DNA from: Brachypodius melanocephalos
Lineage: Eukaryota; Chordata; Aves; Passeriformes; Pycnonotidae
DNA length: 64,000 nucleotides
Direction: 5' to 3'
Assembly (NCBI GenBank): GCA_013398615.1
Contig: VZSR01000028.1
Span: 3,518,402-3,582,401 of the forward strand
Position 1 is the first letter of the stretch. The number at the start of each line of letters is the position of its first letter. A model generated the notes under the pieces. It did no database searches. It saw only the letters and a list, made by a program, of their open reading frames with translations, and was not told where the DNA came from. Shown here piece by piece: positions 9,301 to 22,189 of this stretch. The position numbers were made by a program, and so were the translations under genes.

Positions 9301-9985
9301 ATGGAAAAAATTGCTCAAAATTCTTAAGCTAACAAAGTGGTAAGTGCCTGGATTCAGTCCTAGCAGACAAATCATATACTGCACGACAGACTCGAGTTGT
9401 CTAGGAATTGAGGTAGAACAATGTTTAAAAGCATTTATTATTTTTCCTATAGTTCCAATACAATAGTTCTTTCTTGTGGCTTATTTATATCCTATATAAA
9501 ATATCTATGTGCTCCCTTGAGAAAAAAAAATAAGGGGAGGTGAAGGAATAACCACATCTTTGGGTTTCCAGCCGCCTGCGTGCCACTTGTATTTAATCAG
9601 AGACCAAATAAAACCAAGCATCTTTCTGAGTGCTCGGGGAATGTCCTGGCACCTGAAGCTGTGCACAGCAGCATTTGTGGAGTGCTGTTCACACAACTGC
9701 TGTCCCTGCACTCCCCTCTGAGGGGTCCTGGGCTACCTGTGCCCTTGCCATGGGAGCACACGGCTGGCACGGGCAGATCCCGGTGCCTGGCTCTGCTGCC
9801 TCTGCTCTGAACTCTGGGCATGGGAGGTGACAGAGGGCATAAACTGGCCTTGAAATCTGCACCTGCAGGAGCTGTGATGGTGCTGATGGGGTTGGGTTGG
9901 GTGCCCTTTCTGCCTGCCAGTAGGACAAAAAACTAAAGGAGAAGCAGCTCTCACTTCACTGGTAGAGAATTTTATACATGAACCC

Positions 9986-9998
9986 TGTGTGTGTGTGT
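9986..9998. repeat. (TG)n microsatellite
   Basis: A short, pure TG run. Confidence 0.85.
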
Positions 9999-12900
9999 AG
10001 CTAAATAATACTTAGAGAAAGACACACTCATACACACATATTTTAATTGGGGGGAAAAATCCTATAAACATATGGGTTCTTCTTCCAAACACAAAAAAAT
10101 TCATTTAATAGCTGCTATAGCAGAAATATTTCTATTAGTGCTTCTACTTCTCTATACTTTACATGCTGCTGCTCCTATTTGTTGTTCATGTTTTAGTCAT
10201 CCAGACATATGTATTTCCAGTTTCAAACCTGTGTCAGTGAAAAATAAACATGTTAAGATTAGTTTAAAATGTTTTAAGATGATGAACATACTGACTAGTG
10301 TCTCAAGTTCATTGTTGCTTAGATAGAAGTATCCACTCGATCTCTTTCCACTTACTTAATGACCAAATATTTGCTCCAGACTAAATGGATTAAAATCCCT
10401 CCTGGATGAAATTTTGTTTCTGTCCTGAACCTGTTAAATATAGAGGGATAAAAGCTGGATACATTTGACAGTGAGCAAATGACATTGTGAAATCATAAAC
10501 GAATCATTACAAAAAATCTCCACTTACAATATAAAGTGCAATGATTAATTAAAGATGCAGTTTTAACTTATTTATTACCATTAAAAAAACATGCCGGTTT
10601 TGACACAAAATAACACAAGCCAAGGCATCCAGGGGAGAGACACTGGCAGCCTGAGACTTGAGGGAGCAGGCAGTGTGGCAGAGCCAACAGGGAACAGCAA
10701 ATGCAGGCCACCCTTGAAACCTTTGGAAAAGTTCACCGAAGCAAGGATGGAAAGCACTGGCATCCCTGCCAAGACCCCCTTGTTCTCTGCTCACACACAG
10801 ACAGTGCAGGCGTGTGAAAGCCCCATCTCTCTGGGATGGCAGGAAACCTGTGTGCTCACTCCTTGGCGGTGGGGTGGGCGGTGGGGAGCCTGCCAACTGC
10901 AGAGCATGCTCTGGGTGAGTCAGCCCTGCCTCAGGCAAAGAGAGGAGTCGAGTGAGGGAGAGACAGCAGCAGTTCAAGCGCAGATTTCTGCAGGCTTTCC
11001 CCTCCTTCCCACTAAATTTTGGTTGTTGATAGGTGAATGCTGGCCCTGTTTGACTGGCAGGGGTGGCTCGCTAGAGCCGGGGAGAATGGAGGTGGTGGGA
11101 AGCAAAGTGAGGCTCAGCTGTTGAGCTGTGGGTTGTGGCTGCTGCTCCCTGGCAGGTCTGTCTTTGGAAGGCTCTCCTGTGCTTTCCCCTCTGCCAGGGT
11201 CAGGGACACACACCAGGCACACGGTGCTCCAGCCCTGCAAATGCTGGCTCTGTCTGCAAGGCAGCACTCGCTCAAGGCAAGAGTCATCCCCTCTGTCCTG
11301 TGGTACAGTTTCAGGAGCTACAGCTGGTTCCTCCTAAGAGAAGTGGTGTAATTTACCCTTCAGAAGGGATCTGGTCTTGATTTGAAGACCTCAGGAGCTG
11401 GAAAATCACTGTTGCCCTCAGTAGTTTGTTTGAATGGTGGTTTCTCTCCCTACTAAATCTGTACCATATTCTAAGGGGAATTGGGCTTTCCCTTCCTGAT
11501 TTTGTCTTTTGTTAGGCTTTTCTCTTCTAGGTGAAAGTTCCAGGTAATGAAGGATATTTTTTTCCCTCAGAAATAGCTGTCCTGATCAAACGAATTTTCC
11601 TGAATTGAGGGCTTACTGTTCAGCTGAGGCTGTTTCAAGGAAAATTTTGCTTAGGCTAGTGATGGAATTCCCCTTTGAACTCCTTTTGAGAGTCCATCGA
11701 GATAATGACAGAAAGAAAAGGCTATTTGCTGCTAGTGAGCCTGGAATGCTCACAGATAGTATCTGTCACAGCTAAGGTATCCATAGTTCTATTCTGCATA
11801 AAAGCTACATAATTCTTGATTTTCATCTCATATCCATGAGGAATGATATTCCTTGGCATGGGGTGAAGATCTCTAATGAAATGTTCTCAGAAAAGCGACT
11901 TTATTTTTATGACCAATCTTAACAGTTTTGATTTGCAAGAGCAGAAATGCAGGTGGTGTTCACTACTCCTGTTACAGCACCAGACTAAACGTGCCATCAG
12001 CCAATGTCTCCTCGCTGAGTGACTCTGGGCATGACTTTCAACCTGAGGCTTACTGAGGAAGTGACTTCCTTCAGTGTGGGAAGGGCCAGCCAAACACAAA
12101 CTAAGTGCACATGCATGGACCACAATCCTTGTGGGAGAGAAAGTTTATGTCCCCTGTGTGGACCCCTCCATAGGCCAACACCAGTCTGAGCCCTGTTTGA
12201 GGTGTTGTGGCGTGTGCCTGCGTGTTTCTTAACCTGTGTGCTGCAGGTCTGTGGTCTCATGTTTGAATGGACAGGCTTCGTGCCATGATAGGACTGCTAA
12301 GCACAAAGTTAAATGCTGCCATTGCCCCAAAGGACAGCCACACACACAGAAGTTGTTTTCTATTGCGGTGTTCACCCATTTCCTGTCACACTTCTCTGTG
12401 CACTGCAGAGCTGTTGAGGTCGCAGGACAGTGCTGGAGGTGATGCTGCATTTTGATGAGCATTTTGTCCACAGTCACAGGGAGATGGCGGGCCCTCTGTC
12501 CTACTTTGATGCTGTGCTTTTCTTTACAAGGGTGGGAGTGGGAAAAAGTAGAAGGACCCCACAGAAGCTTGCATCAGCTGAAAGGATGCTGAGAGCAACA
12601 GAGCTTCTCTGTCATGGCCTCAGGACAACTGCTCCTGGGATGAAATAATTGAGTACCCTGAGCATCAGCCACGGTGCCTGAGTAGCAACAACCACCATGA
12701 TGTCCCTTAACACCTTCCTTACAATTACACGTAAGAGGTCACCTCTCCATGGCTCAGATTTGACCAGGTCAGTGGACCACATTCTCCTTTGAGAGGAGAG
12801 AGAGAGAGCACTCTTTCATGCCTTAACAGACTGTTCCCTGTTTGTCCAGCCTTGGTCTCTCTTTACCGTGTGATGAAGTACATGCTACACTCATCACAGT

Positions 12901-13284
12901 CTCAGCTTTTTATGGTCAGAAATGACCAGAGAAGTGTTTGGATTGTGTTAGCCCTCGAGAGGAAAAAATGCAGCAGATTGGTCTCACTGACATGAAGGAG
13001 ACTCTTGCAAGGGAAGTGAAGCAGGACATGACCAGCAAATGCAGTCCTTTCACCACAGAGCTCAGCCTTTGGTTTCTAAACCGACCAAGTCTCCTCTGTT
13101 TGTATTTAAAGGCTGTTGCAGAATATCATTCCCTTAATGGATCTATTTTCACAAGCCATTTAGCATCATTTGTTCTGTGTCAACATTGTCCTTTCATTTA
13201 ATTTCCCCCACCCAGCGTCCCTTCCTGACCTCCGGCCACCCACCACCCAATATATTCATAGACAGCAACTGCACCCCCTGCAAG

Positions 13285-13475
13285 CTGGGTGTCCCTGCGC
13301 CGAGCCAGCCCAGCCCTGTCCCAGCAGGGACATCTGTGGCTGCCTGGGTGCGCAGTGACAGCACGGCTGCTGCTCCCAGCGCTGCCCCTCGAGCCCCGCC
13401 GAGCTGTGGGGGCTGCGGCGGGCAGGAGGCTGCCGGGCCCCGGGAGGGCTGCAGGCGCTGCCCCATCCCACCGTG
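13285..13475. promoter_or_regulatory. Small CpG-rich block
   Basis: About 190 bp rich in CpG (roughly 15) and GC, including CCCGCCGAGC and GCCGGGCCCCGGGA-type sequence. It directly follows an AT-rich candidate conserved block (13090-13200). It is shorter than usual promoter islands, and no associated exon is evident. Confidence 0.45.
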
Positions 13476-13999
13476 AGCCCTGACAGAGCCCTTCGGAGGA
13501 GATGCTCAGCCCCAGGAGAAAGAGAAGTGCTTGCAGCTGCCCCGGTAATGAATGGCTGGGACACATTCCAGGCAAGCCCGTATTCCAGCAACCTCCTCAG
13601 TACACAAGGGAAAAACCAGAAGTGCCCCATGCAAGAGAGGTAATGAAAGACCACAGCGAGTAGCTACCAGCACATGGATTGATCACAATGGACTGGAAGG
13701 GTAGCTTTAGCTTCTCTCTACATGCAGGGACATGACAAAACACGGGCTATGAGCACACAGGACACAGACCATGGCACAATTCCCCAGTGGAAGCCAGCTG
13801 CTCTGGGAGGAAATGAGCCCCAGTGCAATGCAGGCAGATGAACAGCATCGCTGAGCCCTACACAACCACGGGTGCTGGGTGCCCTGCCCAGGCGGTTGTG
13901 GCTCCCACACCAGTGAGCCTGGAGCTAAGGAGTTTCCATGCTGGAGAGGGAGAAGGACTGTGGGGCTGAGAGAAGTAATTGGGATATTTTCCTCTTTCT

Positions 14000-14370
14000 T
14001 CTTGTCTTTCAAAATACTTGCACGGCAGCCGGGTGAATGCTGGTTTCATAATTGATGGACGTGGTCTTGGCAACCTCCTTTTTAAGAGCCGTTCCTTGTC
14101 ACATAAATATCATCTATCAGTGCCCATTGTCTTTATAGTGATCTTGAGCAAACAGTTTTATTTCCAATCAGGACATCACACATTGATCTAAACACTCATC
14201 TGTAATGGATCAATTTACATTAGGAGAGCAGTATTGTAGCATTGTTGTTCATTATATTGAAAGAAGTATATGTTTAGTTACAGGCTGAAATCAATTAAAC
14301 AGCCCTGTGCCTTTTGCTGTGAGAAAGTCAACAAGCCAGTCTATCTTGGACAATTATCCAGCTGCAGCTC
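14000..14370. promoter_or_regulatory. Candidate conserved enhancer-like block
   Basis: About 370 bp of unique sequence without repeats retains isolated CpGs (GCACGG, GCCGGG, GGACGTGG, GCCGTT). It has many AT-rich transcription-factor-like cores (CATAATTG, TTTATAG, ATTAAAC). This mosaic is what deeply conserved developmental enhancers look like. Conservation is unverified. Confidence 0.35.
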
Positions 14371-14668
14371 CTCTAAAAAGGGCCTCAGCATCATCCCCTT
14401 TCTCCTGAGTTCTCACTTTCTCCTCCAGAGACTTATTTTGCAATGTTTTTATTCTTGTGCAGTCTGGTAAAACACTCTCAGCTAAAATGCACGCAAGAGA
14501 AATTAAAGCAGTCTTACTCTGCTGTTGTGGAGGGGACTTCCCCAGAGCCATGCAAAGCCATGCATCCAAAAGGGAAACCTGCACCAACCAGAGGCTGCCT
14601 GATAACACACAATGGAATATGTTGGAGGTGCTGAAAAATGTAGATGATGCTGTTTGTATCTTCATAGG

Positions 14669-14684
14669 GGAGATCATGATCTCC
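14669..14684. repeat. 16-bp perfect palindrome
   Basis: GGAGATCATGATCTCC reads identically on both strands. No larger repeat surrounds it. Confidence 0.9.
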
Positions 14685-16429
14685 AAGAGTCCCTGTTTTC
14701 ACCAGAGGAGAAAAGGAGGGACTGGGAGGCAAGGAGGAATTTGTACATTGGGCTGTTGTTTCTTGCCTTACTGCAAGAATAAAACTGCAAGGAGTGCTGG
14801 AGACTTTCTGACAAAGGGAACCTGATTTGAGCTTGTCATGTAGCTGCAGAGAGAACTGGAAAATGCAATTTCAAAAGCAAAACACATAGGGGAACTGCAG
14901 GGCAATGCAATGATGGGATTTGAGGAGCACATCTCTTGGGGCTCTGGTGGATGTGATGGAGGCAGAGGAAGGTTTTACCTGCCCTGCCCGAGGCCTGTGG
15001 CAGAAAGGAGCATGTCCTTGTGCCCTGTCACTGCCACAGGGCCCGGAGCAGCTGGACTCTGGGCTGCCATGCAATTCCCAACTGGTTCCCACTGCTTTCT
15101 GCCTGCTGGCAGCAACTGACCGAGGCCACAGGACAATGCGGCAGTGCTGGGAGGGCCAGGCTAAACCATGACACTGCAACGCTTGATGAATGTAATTAAG
15201 TTTTTTGCTTTTCCTTGTGCAAAACCTGATGAACTGGCACAAGTTATCAACAGGGGTAGAATCTTATTTTGTGGTCAGGATCCCCTCATGACTTGGCCTG
15301 TGCTATGAAGGGCTTTGGACAGCACTCCTGGTTTATATTTATGTCTGTAGATCTGTGTGCTTTTTTAGCTTGAGGCTGCGCCCACTCCTTTCCTACCACT
15401 GAGGCCACTCCAACTCATCTTACTTTTTCATTATATGCACGAAACATTGCTGCAATGCTAATAATAATAATGAAAAGGAATAGCAGATATTACAAAGGTT
15501 ATTAGGAAATTGATCTTTGATTTGCTCTTGAATAAAAAGGAAGACCTCAAAACTCCTGGAGCCATTCAGTTAATTGGTTATTGGCTCTCTTGAGTGATTA
15601 TATCCACCCAGGTTCCACCAAGTTCAGCAGGTCTCATGCTGGTCAATTAGCCTTTGGCATCCATGAAGGGAAATGCTTCATTCGGGTTTTCTCAGAGACT
15701 GTTTGTGTAGCGTAAGGTGGACTGAGCAGGAGAGGTTCCCCATGGTCTAAATCCTGCTCTTGAAGTGGCACCAAAAGGATATTTTTGCTGTACCCCAGCC
15801 CTCTGAAAAGGTGGATGCTGTTAAGGGAGACTGCCTCAGAGACTGCCCTGCAGGAGGACAGCAAAAGCCAGAGGGTTTTTGGAGGAGCACAGCAGTTTCC
15901 TCCAGGGTGACCTTCACCCAGCGTGTCCAGGATCCGGCTCTCCCGTGGGATGAGCAGCACTGAGTATCAGCGCTGGAGTATCAGGGCTTTCACCAGCTGT
16001 GGATGGATCCCTGGTGCTTGGTCACAGTGGGTCTGCAAACTCACTAATCACTGCTGCTCTGATTCCTGCAGCATTTCCAGGGCTGTGCAGAGCCACACAG
16101 CTGACGCCATTTAGTGGCTTTTCCTCCAGAGTGCTCCGTCCTGCCCTCACCACTATGGCTTGCCAAAGGACTCCAACACTTGCATTGCTATGATGCAGAC
16201 CCTGTAATAATAGCTGGTTACATCCAGAGAATTCAGTTCAGATTTTAAAACCTCATCAAATAGTTAATGACTGACTATTTCAACACAGCAGTTCCTGCAA
16301 GTCTTGGGAGAGAAGAGAGAGAGGGAGATGGAAAAGTTATTCATGTCCCATCTGTCTGGAATGCTTGTCCCCTCCCTCCCACCCACTGAGTCACTTCCTC
16401 CCTTTATATATCACTTAAAATTTTTCCTT

Positions 16430-16600
16430 TCCCCTTTAGCTTATGATTAACAGGCATTTACCCTCTGCAAAACGTTCTTTTTTTATGATGCATGATCAAT
16501 GTTAAGGCTCTATGGATAAAAAGAACGTTTTGTCTTGCAAATGCATGTATGTGGTAAAATGCGGCATATACTGCATGTATGGCCATGTAAAGGAACATCA
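16430..16600. promoter_or_regulatory. Candidate conserved block with 15-bp inverted repeat
   Basis: AT-rich unique sequence around a perfect inverted repeat: CAAAACGTTCTTTTT (16468-16482) and AAAAAGAACGTTTTG (16518-16532), separated by 35 bp. Each arm contains an AACGTT core. The spacer contains ATGATGCATGATCAAT. It may be a paired binding site or a stem-forming element. Confidence 0.35.
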
Positions 16601-17809
16601 ACCACTGCAATATCCAGCTGCTGATCCAGCATTCCCAGCTGAACTACAGAACTTGCAGTGTAGTGCTCTGGCTATTTTGTCCCTTGGCCCATAGAACAGC
16701 TGTGTGCAGGGAGAGGTGTATTGCTCAAATTGTGAGGTGGAGGTGTTTCAAAGCAGCAGCTCAGCCCAGGGAGGGGTTCACTCAGCTAAAGACAGGTGTG
16801 TGGGATGGGGTCACTCACTTAAATGCCTCCAGGTGTGTTTGTGAAGAGGTTTGGCTAGCTCAGCTCACTGCCTTTCTGCCAGGGCTTGAGGCAGCTCTGT
16901 TATCAGGCGGTGAAGGGCTCAGAGAGTGGCAGGCAAGAGAGAGAGGTGGTGTCCTGGGATCTCTGCAGCCTGTGGGGGTGTGCTGACCTGCCACGGCAAG
17001 CAGGGGAGACTGGACTACCTACAGCATTCTGACGGAGGAGCAGGAAGGGCTACAGAAGGTAAGAGTGCTGGCAGGTTCATCCTGGAAGCAAACAGAATAA
17101 AGAGGAGGAGCCTGGATGCCTTCTGAGCATGGATGTGAGATGGTGGGGGTGAGTCTTTAAGCTGTAAAATAGATGAAGGCTAGAAAAGGGAAACTTGAAG
17201 CTCCTTGGACAGGTAATTTGAGTTACCTGAGGTTTCCCAGTGAAGGGAGAGAACATGAGGTCCTATGTTATGTAGTGCAAAAACCTTGCATGTGTTCACT
17301 TGCTTCAGCCTTTCTGCACATGGCTCAAAGGGAGGGTGTTTATCTACTTGGCACCTTCTTATTCTGATGATACAGGAAAGTTTGTTTTTCAGGGGTGTCA
17401 GGTTGACACCTCTCATTAAAAAAAAAAAGTTTCAAAGGCAAACACTAGAGCAGCTATCTGTGCCTGGGGGGAATCCCCATCCCAGAGAGATGCCAGCATC
17501 ACTGTGTCCAGCTGTCAGTTGCTGTTCTCTTTTTATGATCATCTTCAATAAGGTTCCACCATCTTTTCTGGTTCCTGTCAATTGTCCATAAGCTGATGGC
17601 TGATGCAATGACCTAGGTACTGCATCCACTCTGGGATGCTCTGAAGGATGGGGCACAGATGTGTCACAGAGCCTCTGTAAAGAGCCAGCTTGGCTCCTGC
17701 TGGAGGCTTTAGCTGTGTGTGGGTCCTGCTGGTTCCATGCCTGCCTCCCACTTCAAGAAGCTCCCTGCAGGGGTGCCTCCATGCTGGGCTGGCACTGATC
17801 TTTCAGTGC

Positions 17810-17828
17810 TTTTTTTTTTTTTTTTTTT
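17810..17828. repeat. poly(T) tract, 19 T
   Basis: A pure T run with no identifiable retroposon body on either side. Confidence 0.9.
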
Positions 17829-18389
17829 CTGGGCTCTGACTCTGTGTCCCGTGCAAGTAGCTGTCCTGGCCCCAGACCTGTGTGTTCTGTGGTGCTGGGA
17901 CTGGACTCTGAATATTTGGTGTCTGAGAAGTCACTTTATTTTATGCATGTGGACAATGCTGCAGGTGGGCTGAGGCAGGTCCAGGAGCTGAGGGTGGACC
18001 TGCATTTGCTGTAACTCCACAAATCATGAGCTGAGTGCATGGAAAACCCAGCAGTTTCCCTTGAAGAGCAGGACCAGAGAGGAATACATGGGTCTTGTAG
18101 CTTTTATGACACCTAATAGATTGTAAAATGGCCATTGAATTTTATTGCATTTGTGGGAGACTTGATGAGTCCAAGGATGGCGTGCTGTGTTACTGGAAGT
18201 CAAATAACCTCTGATGCTCCTGTTGCTGAGTGGCTTTTTATTAGGGAAGTTTGTTAGCTTAGTCTCCCATGCCTTTGCTCTGATGGGTAGCTATATATTC
18301 TTCAAAAATTTTGTCTTCTATTTTATCTTTTTTTTTTTTCTATTTTTGGAAACAGTTTTACCTGTATGAATGTGGGGACAGCATAGCTA

Positions 18390-18560
18390 CCCTTATATTA
18401 TGCGGCAAAGTAATTATTTAATTAGCCCCAGGGCAACCTTTGGAAATAAGACAATAACCTCAGTCGTTTATTTCCCTGAGAGATGTTAATGATTAACTCT
18501 GAAAAGAAAAGTAATTCTTCTATCTGGCCTACATAAACTTTCATAGTTCTATGCAACAGG
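18390..18560. promoter_or_regulatory. Candidate homeodomain-site-rich conserved block
   Basis: TAATTATTTAATTAG at 18411-18425 holds two adjacent homeodomain cores. TAATGATTAAC follows at 18487-18497. A CpG is retained in CAGTCGTTTA, and the surrounding sequence is unique. SATB-type and other homeodomain proteins favour such AT-rich cores. Function is inferred only. Confidence 0.35.
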
Positions 18561-19609
18561 AAGATATCTTTAGGTAGTATATGGCATGCAAAAAGCTAAG
18601 CTCTGTAATGTTACTGTGCAGATAGATTTGGCTCCTGGAGAGCAACTTTAGCCTAAGATTTTAATGCTGCCAGCTGGCAGAAGTGATCATATATGTGAAA
18701 CTTTAAGCTGAGCCAGAAAAACCTGAGTTCAAATGTGTTGCCAGGGATTGTAGGATAGAACGATTAACCTGATTTTATATTTTTGGATAACTATCAAGTG
18801 CCCGAATATTTATAGTAATAAATGTCTTCCATATGTGCTGATACTGCACCCATGGAGTGCAAGAGCATGACATGGTTATTGTCTGACTTGAAGACACTAA
18901 TTATAACTAATCCTATAGGCATGTGAATCATGAAACACTGGCCCAATTTCTGCCAGCTTCTGTGAGATGCCTCTGACTTTGTTCATGTGAGCAATGCAGG
19001 TCAGCAGAGAGCTCAAGGCAAAATTCCAAGAGTGCTGGGGATCCTGAGATCTCTTTTCAGATGAAATACTTGTGCTTGATATTTGAGCACTTAAAGCTGC
19101 AGTTGGGCACTTTACCATCTTATACCTTCTGAGACTTCCTTGTAGGTGTCATAAAGTCTCAAGATGCCACTGAAAATAAAATCCTCATCCTACAAGCCAC
19201 TGTTATGTAACCCTGTGATCTGCCAAGTCAAAATTGACGAGGGGCTCTCAGGTTCCTGACTTTTTGTTTTGTGCCTGCTAGACTGGCACAATAACCAGGC
19301 TTGGAGCACTGCTGGTGCCCACTGGGTTTTGTGGTACTGAGGATGCTCAGCTACTGCAGGGACAGTGCTTCTCCAGGGATTGTGGTGTCTTCCCAGGTCA
19401 AGCTCTGAAACACACCTTAATGTAAAAAACCTCTCTCCAGTGAGTGACTGTAGAGCTACTTTCTGGTTGGTAAGAAAAAGCAACAGAGGGACTGTATGAA
19501 GGTTATAATGTTGTAATATGAAGGCTATAAAAACAGAGAAAGACAGACTAGACCAGCGTTCCAGTAGTTTTCCCCTGAAAGAGGTAAGCCCGCCCAGACG
19601 TCTTGCTTT

Positions 19610-19800
19610 TAAATACTGACTACTGCATATGTTTTAAACCAAAAATAATACCTTTTGATTGGAAATGTTTCAATAACATCATTTGTGCATTTTATTGAGG
19701 CGGAGGTTACAATTATTAGAGTCACCAGGAATTTCAGACATTTAAACATAGCCTCTATTTCTCCAGAGTAAACCACATCCCTGTACGATTATTCTTCTAT
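19610..19800. promoter_or_regulatory. Candidate conserved non-coding block
   Basis: Unique AT-rich sequence with ATTGAGGCGG, ACAATTATTAG and GTACGATTATTC segments, retaining CpGs and lacking repeats. The call rests on composition. Confidence 0.25.
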
Positions 19801-21689
19801 CTGAATGCCTTCAAACCAAGTCTTAAACCAGATCTGACGTGTGTTGCTGGTGGTCCCTCGTACAAATTGGCCCTTGAAATGAGCATATGGGGTTAAACAA
19901 ATGCCAAGATGGGACTGGATGCTGAGGGATCCCTGTGGGTGCTGAGGGAGGCAGAGCAGCAGGATGCAGCAGGCAGCCCTGGGTAGATGATGTGGCTCTG
20001 AGCAAGCTGCTGCCAGTCCAGTCAGGTACTGTAGTATGGGCCCTGCAGATTTTGAAAGAATAAGGAGAAGGGTTTGTCTGGTCATGGAAACTGCTCCTTC
20101 AGCCATGCAATCTCTTTATGGCTTTTCTTTCAGCTGGCTTCTCCCCAGGAAGCCAGAAACTGCATCTGTGGCAGAGAAGGGACTTGGCTCAACAACCAGA
20201 ATGTCCCACCCAGCATGCTCTGTGTTTCCTCTTAATCTTTTCAGCAAACGTTTTTGGAACTTCAGTTAAAAGACTGAGACTCTTAAGGGGCCTCTGAAGC
20301 CTGAATCCCCTTTGTTTTGGGGCCTTGCTACATCCTCTATTGGCAGCAGGGAGGCAGGCGTTTAAGCACTTTCAGTTTCAATTTTTTGATGTTTCCAGGA
20401 GAGCACAAGTAAGAATTTGGGTCTAAAAGACCATTAAAATTCTGATATCAATGACAACAACAAACTTTGAAACCAAAGGAAGTGTCCAGCTTACAACATA
20501 GGTTGGGACATGAGGAGGTGAGAGTTTGTTCAGGAGGTGACTAGAGACAGCAGAAATAAGAGGAATCCTCTTCACCTGGCCGTGGAAGTTTCAGCACCTG
20601 ACTATTTAAATCTCTAGCAAATGCTTGCTGATTTGGAGGGAGCAGGATTAGGCTCATGGTGGAGTGCAAGGATGACAATTATATCTTCTGTCTGTATTGT
20701 CTGGTTGTGTTTTTCTCGGTGTACTCTATAAGAAAAGCTGCTGAGAAGCCTGAATTGGGATATTTGTATCCCCAGAGAGAGAGGGGGGGTTGCCATCTCA
20801 CCCCAAGGATCTTGTCCTATAGCACATTGATACTGGCTGTGCATTCTTCCAGGGTCCAGGCTTTCTGATCCTGGCTGAAGCGTGTGTGTGTGTCTCCTTT
20901 TCCCCAGGACAGTAGCACATTGGCTGCTCAATCCCCACCCAACTCTTCCTCCATAACCCCCTCCCAATTTTTAGGATAAACATTGTTTTTGCTTATTCTT
21001 GTGGTGCTGATGAGCCTGCAATGATGAAGGAGCAGACCAAAACACAGAGCTCTTGCTCTAGTGAAAAAGATGGGTCTGTAGCCATTGCTCATCTGAGAGC
21101 AAGCAGGTTTCTGGCAAGACTGTGTGTGTACTAGTACTCAGAGTTTTGTCTACATAGTGGGCCAGGTCTTGAGTGCGCTGTCAATTAAGGGCAGCAATTC
21201 AAAGTGATTCACAGCAGATTACACCAGCCTGTCTCTTGATGGAGCACACTCTGGTCCTGCGCCTGCAGGTGCTGCACAGACTGCCAAGCCTGGAGCTAGC
21301 CCGCAGTTATGCTGTCAGCCCTGCTTAGATCTAATGCTTTATGACAACTGTCTACCTGTAATGTGATAATGGGCTGAAAACCTCTGCAAAATTGATAGGG
21401 TCTCTCGCAAAGAAGGAGAAACTTATAATGTGGCAGGCCTGATCCCTTTCTTAAGGTCCACATGAACTGCAAAGATTTCTTTGCAGCTGGCAGGTCTTTG
21501 ATTGCTCTCCTGCTCCTGACAGAGGATGACTGTGTTGCTGTCCATGAAGCTGCTGACCTCCTACTTACTCCCAGTCCAGTGGGAAGTGACCTGTTGCATT
21601 TTCAGGTGCTTTAAATCTGTTTTCAGCTTTGAATCCTAAAATATTGTAGGTGTCTACCTGGTAGGCCTTCACCCATTCTGTACCTGTAC

Positions 21690-21870
21690 TTTTCATATTT
21701 TAGATAAAATAATCTTCTGCCTGCAAAATGTTTCCGGGGTTTATACAACGAGTTCATTATGTTTAATCCCTAAAATACAAGTCATTATCTAGAACAATTA
21801 ACAATTAGTGTTCTAAAAGAAGCTGTACTTACTATGATGTAACACAGTCTTTAATAGAAGAGGCCAGATT
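21690..21870. promoter_or_regulatory. Candidate conserved block with paired SOX-like cores
   Basis: Two direct AACAAT cores (21793-21798 and 21800-21805) are bracketed by a small inverted repeat, TAGAAC (21790-21795) and GTTCTA (21810-21815). The block sits in unique AT-rich sequence with retained CpGs. SOX9-dependent elements are known in the mammalian desert 3' of SATB2. These cores are direct repeats rather than the classic inverted SOX9 dimer, so the link is weak. Confidence 0.3.
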
Positions 21871-22189
21871 CCTACCTACCTTTTTCTGGTGTGATCCAGG
21901 AATCACAGCTGTGACTTTGTGCTAGATGAGTGCTAAGTGAGAGCTGGGCCTGAAACACCCTGATGCAGTTTCAAACACTCTCAACTCGCTACCCAGGTAA
22001 AAGCACTGCAGCTGGGAAGTTGCAGCCATGGGAGAGATCGTCCTCTTATTTTTGGAGAGGCCAGGTACGTTCCCTGCGCAGCTGATGACCAAGATAGTGA
22101 CGACACGGCCTAGTTCCTTGTGCAAGTCGACTAAAAGCTCTTTATGTAGCCGCAGTGTTGTCATTTGAGCTGGTGTAAGTAGCTGCAGC

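Larger units (their letters stand above)
8776..13284. other. Intergenic: start of the desert 3' of SATB2
   Basis: No gene is supported. Unique, enhancer-like AT-rich patches occur at 9110-9300 (with a TAATTA core at 9114-9119), 9535-9640 and 13090-13200. A short TG microsatellite lies at 9986-9998 and a GA-rich run near 12792-12808. The 10.6-11.35 kb part is moderately GC-rich and has long chance reading frames on both strands but no family resemblance. The remainder shows nothing recognisable. Confidence 0.6.
13476..16430. other. Intergenic block
   Basis: No gene is supported. It contains a strong candidate conserved block (14000-14370), a 16-bp perfect palindrome (14669-14684), an AAT-trinucleotide run near 15462-15472 and another AT-rich unique patch at 15450-15600. 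The GC-moderate stretches at 14900-15170 and 15640-16190 hold nothing I recognise. Confidence 0.6.
16601..22189. other. Intergenic block
   Basis: No gene is supported. It contains T19 (17810-17828), a 14-bp palindrome CTGCCAGCTGGCAG (18667-18680), and a TG run near 20881-20893. AT-rich candidate conserved patches lie at 18390-18560, 18760-18830, 19610-19800 and 21690-21870. The GC-moderate segments around 16.7-17.1 kb and 20.6-20.95 kb show no recognisable elements. Confidence 0.6.

Noticed and set aside
10591..11124. 177-codon + strand open frame overlapped by a 142-codon minus frame
   Set aside because: Both are in moderately GC-rich DNA. The translations look random and show no domain or splice structure.
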